DNA from: Amaurobius ferox
Taxonomy: Eukaryota > Arthropoda > Arachnida > Araneae > Amaurobiidae
DNA: 64,000 nt
Assembly (NCBI GenBank): GCA_951213105.1
Contig: OX578139.1
Coordinates: 73,354,684 to 73,418,683, forward strand
Direction: 5' to 3'
The notes beneath the pieces were generated by a model, which saw only the letters and a program-made list of their open reading frames with translations, had not been told where the DNA came from and made no database searches. The position numbers and the translations under genes were made by a program. This document shows positions 61,550-64,000 of the stretch, in pieces; position 1 is the stretch's first letter, and every line of letters starts with the position of its first letter.

Positions 61550-61915
61550 TGCCGATCCGGTGGTCGAGCGGTCAGGGGCATGCGTTTCCTTCAGATCGCT
61601 GGATTGCCGGGTGGCTGGTTCGAACCCCGCCAACGGGCATGGATGTTGTCATGTTGAAGCCAAGTTAGTCTTCCACCCTTCGGGGGGCTTCTATAAAAGT
61701 GAAGCTGCAAATCTCCTCCCCTTCTCCATGGGTGATTTTAGGCGTAATAACATTGTTCCAACCATCGTTCCACAGTGATTTTAGGCGTAAACCATCAGGT
61801 CGTCTCGCCGTGGGGCCTTAATTTGTTCCTTCCCCATGGGACACCCTGGGGGATCTTGTGGACGTGGTGCGTAGGCGTCCCTTCACCACGGGGGGATTAG
61901 TACACATATGTCGAT
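61550..61915 (+). mobile_element. tRNA-derived SINE
   Basis: The head resembles a tRNA: A box TGGTCGAGCGG (61561-61571) and a perfect B box GGTTCGAACCC (61617-61627). The body is GC-rich for this window (CCACCCTTCGGGGGGCTTCT, CTTCTCCATGGGTGATTTTA), with GTGATTTTAGGCGTAA repeated about 40 bp later. The end is not certain. A loose match between TATATTTCGATTTTGCC before it and CATATGTCGATTTTTC after it might be a decayed target duplication. Confidence 0.75.
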
Positions 61916-64000
61916 TTTTCTTCAGGGACGGGCAATATGATATGATGGTATTTTAGGTGTTCTTAATATTACCTGCACCCTATGCCACGTGTAATGTTTC
62001 TACCCAAGAATTAAGTCAAATATGTTTTAACCCAATCCTTGTGTGTTAAATCTGGAACGTTACAAGGCTTCAAATTTGTAACAAAAGTTGCAGGAAGTAA
62101 TTAAATCCATATAATAAGTAAGTGAATTTAAAAGAAGACTCCTTTAAGAGTAATTAAGTTGCACTTTAATTTGCATTGTTCGTTTCCAAATTTGTACATT
62201 GAAAGGTCAAGTTATTATGATCACTAATGCAACTTATCAAAAATAAATATCCAATAGTTATTGCTGGCGTTAAATCACTGAATCTATACCGAAAAAGAAG
62301 GTGGGACACGTACAAGTAGTGCAGATGCAGTAGAAGAAATAATACGTGAAAGAAGCGATCCGACTTATATTAAAAAGTGGAATAATCATTTGTACTCGAT
62401 GCAGCAGTACAAGCATTAACGAAAAAACTGTGTGAGACCAGGAGGCACCATAATCAGTTTTCAATGTTTACGACGAAACAAAACGCAGACTTTTAGTCAC
62501 CGTTTTATGAAAATCTTGTCCTGGAAATTTATGACCCCAATAAATACACGTCACATAAATTGCAGGTGTTGTTAGGGGAAAATATCCTAGGACCAATACT
62601 TAAACCACGCGGCATTGAAAACTGAAAGAGCCAATAATTCAAAGATACGACATCGCATTGAGGAACATCCAATGAAAGAAAGGAGGGCGTGTCTGAACCT
62701 CAGTCAAAATGACGCGGAGGCAATGAGAAAAGTTAACGAATATAAAAATGATTTCAAGAGTTGAAAAGAGAGAGCCGTGATTTCAAATAGTGTTATTCAG
62801 GGAGAGTTCTTATTCATTTGAGTATTGAGAATCCTATAGCAAAAAACGAAGTCTGACTCGAAATGTCAGAAAAGATTCGGAAAAGGTGACAGTCACGCTG
62901 AGCTACAGACCAGAAATACAGAGGTATATGCCAGTCTTCATGTATGTTAAGTAAATTTTTTATCTTTGGAATAAGATTCAAAATACACGGTGGTTGTCAT
63001 CTCCATAAGCGTTTGTTAACAAATTCATATAATTTTAATCATAATAATATAGAGGTGTGAATAAAATGATAATTTATTTTAAAGGTTAAAATGTGAATTT
63101 TAATGAGTAGTGTTCTGATTTAATGATTACGTTATGAAACTTGAACAAAGAGGTAATGATGGGCTTTGCTTCCACGATAGCAATGTACAAATGTTATGAA
63201 ACTTGAACAAAAAGGTAATGATGGGCTTTGCTTCCACGTGTGGTAGCGGTTTCAGTACCAAAATGCATGCACTGATTCCACTACACACAGTCCAGTGATC
63301 GTAATTTTAATATACCAAAAAGAACTGTAATTAACATATTTATCTTTATCATAATTACCAAAATAAACACCAGGTTCAAATTTAGAAGATATTCCCAGTT
63401 TAGGAGAATTAAATCCTAAATGATGTACAGTGAGTAAAACATGAAGGCATACACAAATAAACAGGCTCATTTATCACACAAAATAATATTTTATTTTAAG
63501 ATTTTCAAAGGGACTAAATGTATATTATATTTCAAATTATCACTTATAGTATTCAGAGCTTCACTTTATCAATTAACGTTCTTACTTTTATGCTCTGGTC
63601 AAAATTATATAGCAAACAATATTTAACTTATTCATCAAACATATGGTTTCTTTAATCATGAAAATCAACTCAACATAAAGTTATTTCAAATCTGAGCCAT
63701 TTAATATCAATTAAATTGTATTCACCTGTGCCTGTGATGCAACGGAACTTCTTGTTCCGAAAAAGAAATTTTACCTGAGCGGTAGAGTAATTTTACAATA
63801 CGAAGAATGTCCTATTCAGGATACCGCGATCTGTGGTAGAATCAAAGAGTTCCCAAAGGTGGATGGTCGAGAAAACGATCCAAAATTTAGATGACATGAC
63901 AGCATTCAAATATGGCAAGTAAGCCGACCTCTGCGAACTATAATCATCTCAGGCGACCGAACATAGGACTCCTGGAATAAAGAAAATAATTTTAGAAAGA
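61916..64000. other. Unassigned DNA with a small duplication
   Basis: A 62 bp unit (TTATGAAACTTGAACAAA ... GATGGGCTTTGCTTCCACG) occurs twice in tandem at 63132-63240. No gene, RNA or known element is recognised in the rest. Confidence 0.5.

Noticed and set aside
61550..61640. Functional tRNA gene
   Set aside because: A and B boxes are good but the acceptor stem does not close and a SINE body follows.

Overview
This window reads as a repeat-dominated stretch of an animal nuclear genome, most probably an arthropod and perhaps an arachnid. It is very AT-rich, with long (TA)n and (CA)n tracts. It carries Tc1/mariner, hAT, Helitron, gypsy, LINE, Penelope-like (PLE), tRNA-SINE and 5S-SINE sequence. 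No host protein-coding gene could be recognised with confidence. The organism call is inferred from the mix of elements, not from a marker gene.

Layout. 0.3-3.2 kb: a TA-flanked non-autonomous DNA element with about 260 bp inverted ends and other repeats nested inside. 3.6-15.9 kb: a cluster of PLEs. Its centre is a nearly complete element on the minus strand (4055-7849) in which a GIY-YIG endonuclease lies upstream of the reverse transcriptase (RT), the permuted order described for Chlamys/Naiad PLEs. A 5'-truncated, nearly identical copy sits head-to-tail upstream of it, and at least five older PLE 3' parts follow. The PLE 3' ends that can be placed lie against (TA)n tracts. 16-18.4 kb: two satellite-like arrays. 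20.5-26.5 kb: a mariner scrap, short tandem repeats and palindromes, then a gypsy-type element split by a Tc1 element that is itself interrupted. 29.0-31.8 kb: a second Tc1 element holding a hAT MITE with an exact 8 bp target duplication.

33.4-41.7 kb: dispersed families (called R3 and R4 here), an LTR-like remnant, a 5S rRNA-derived SINE with target duplications, a tRNA-headed SINE and a LINE 3' fragment. 42.5-44.1 kb: a 155-157 bp satellite of about ten monomers, each with a short palindrome. 46.9-61.0 kb: many copies of two related families (R1 and R2) that share ends, a canonical non-autonomous Helitron (54242-56349) and two minisatellites. 61.5-61.9 kb: another tRNA-derived SINE. The rest is unassigned AT-rich sequence.

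The only coordinated biology visible is that of mobile elements. The PLE would encode RT plus endonuclease for target-primed insertion, and its 3' UTR carries a hairpin kept between diverged copies. The Tc1, mariner and gypsy reading frames are all broken. The point most worth following up is the PLE cluster: domain order, (TA)n association, tandem structure and shared 3' hairpin.
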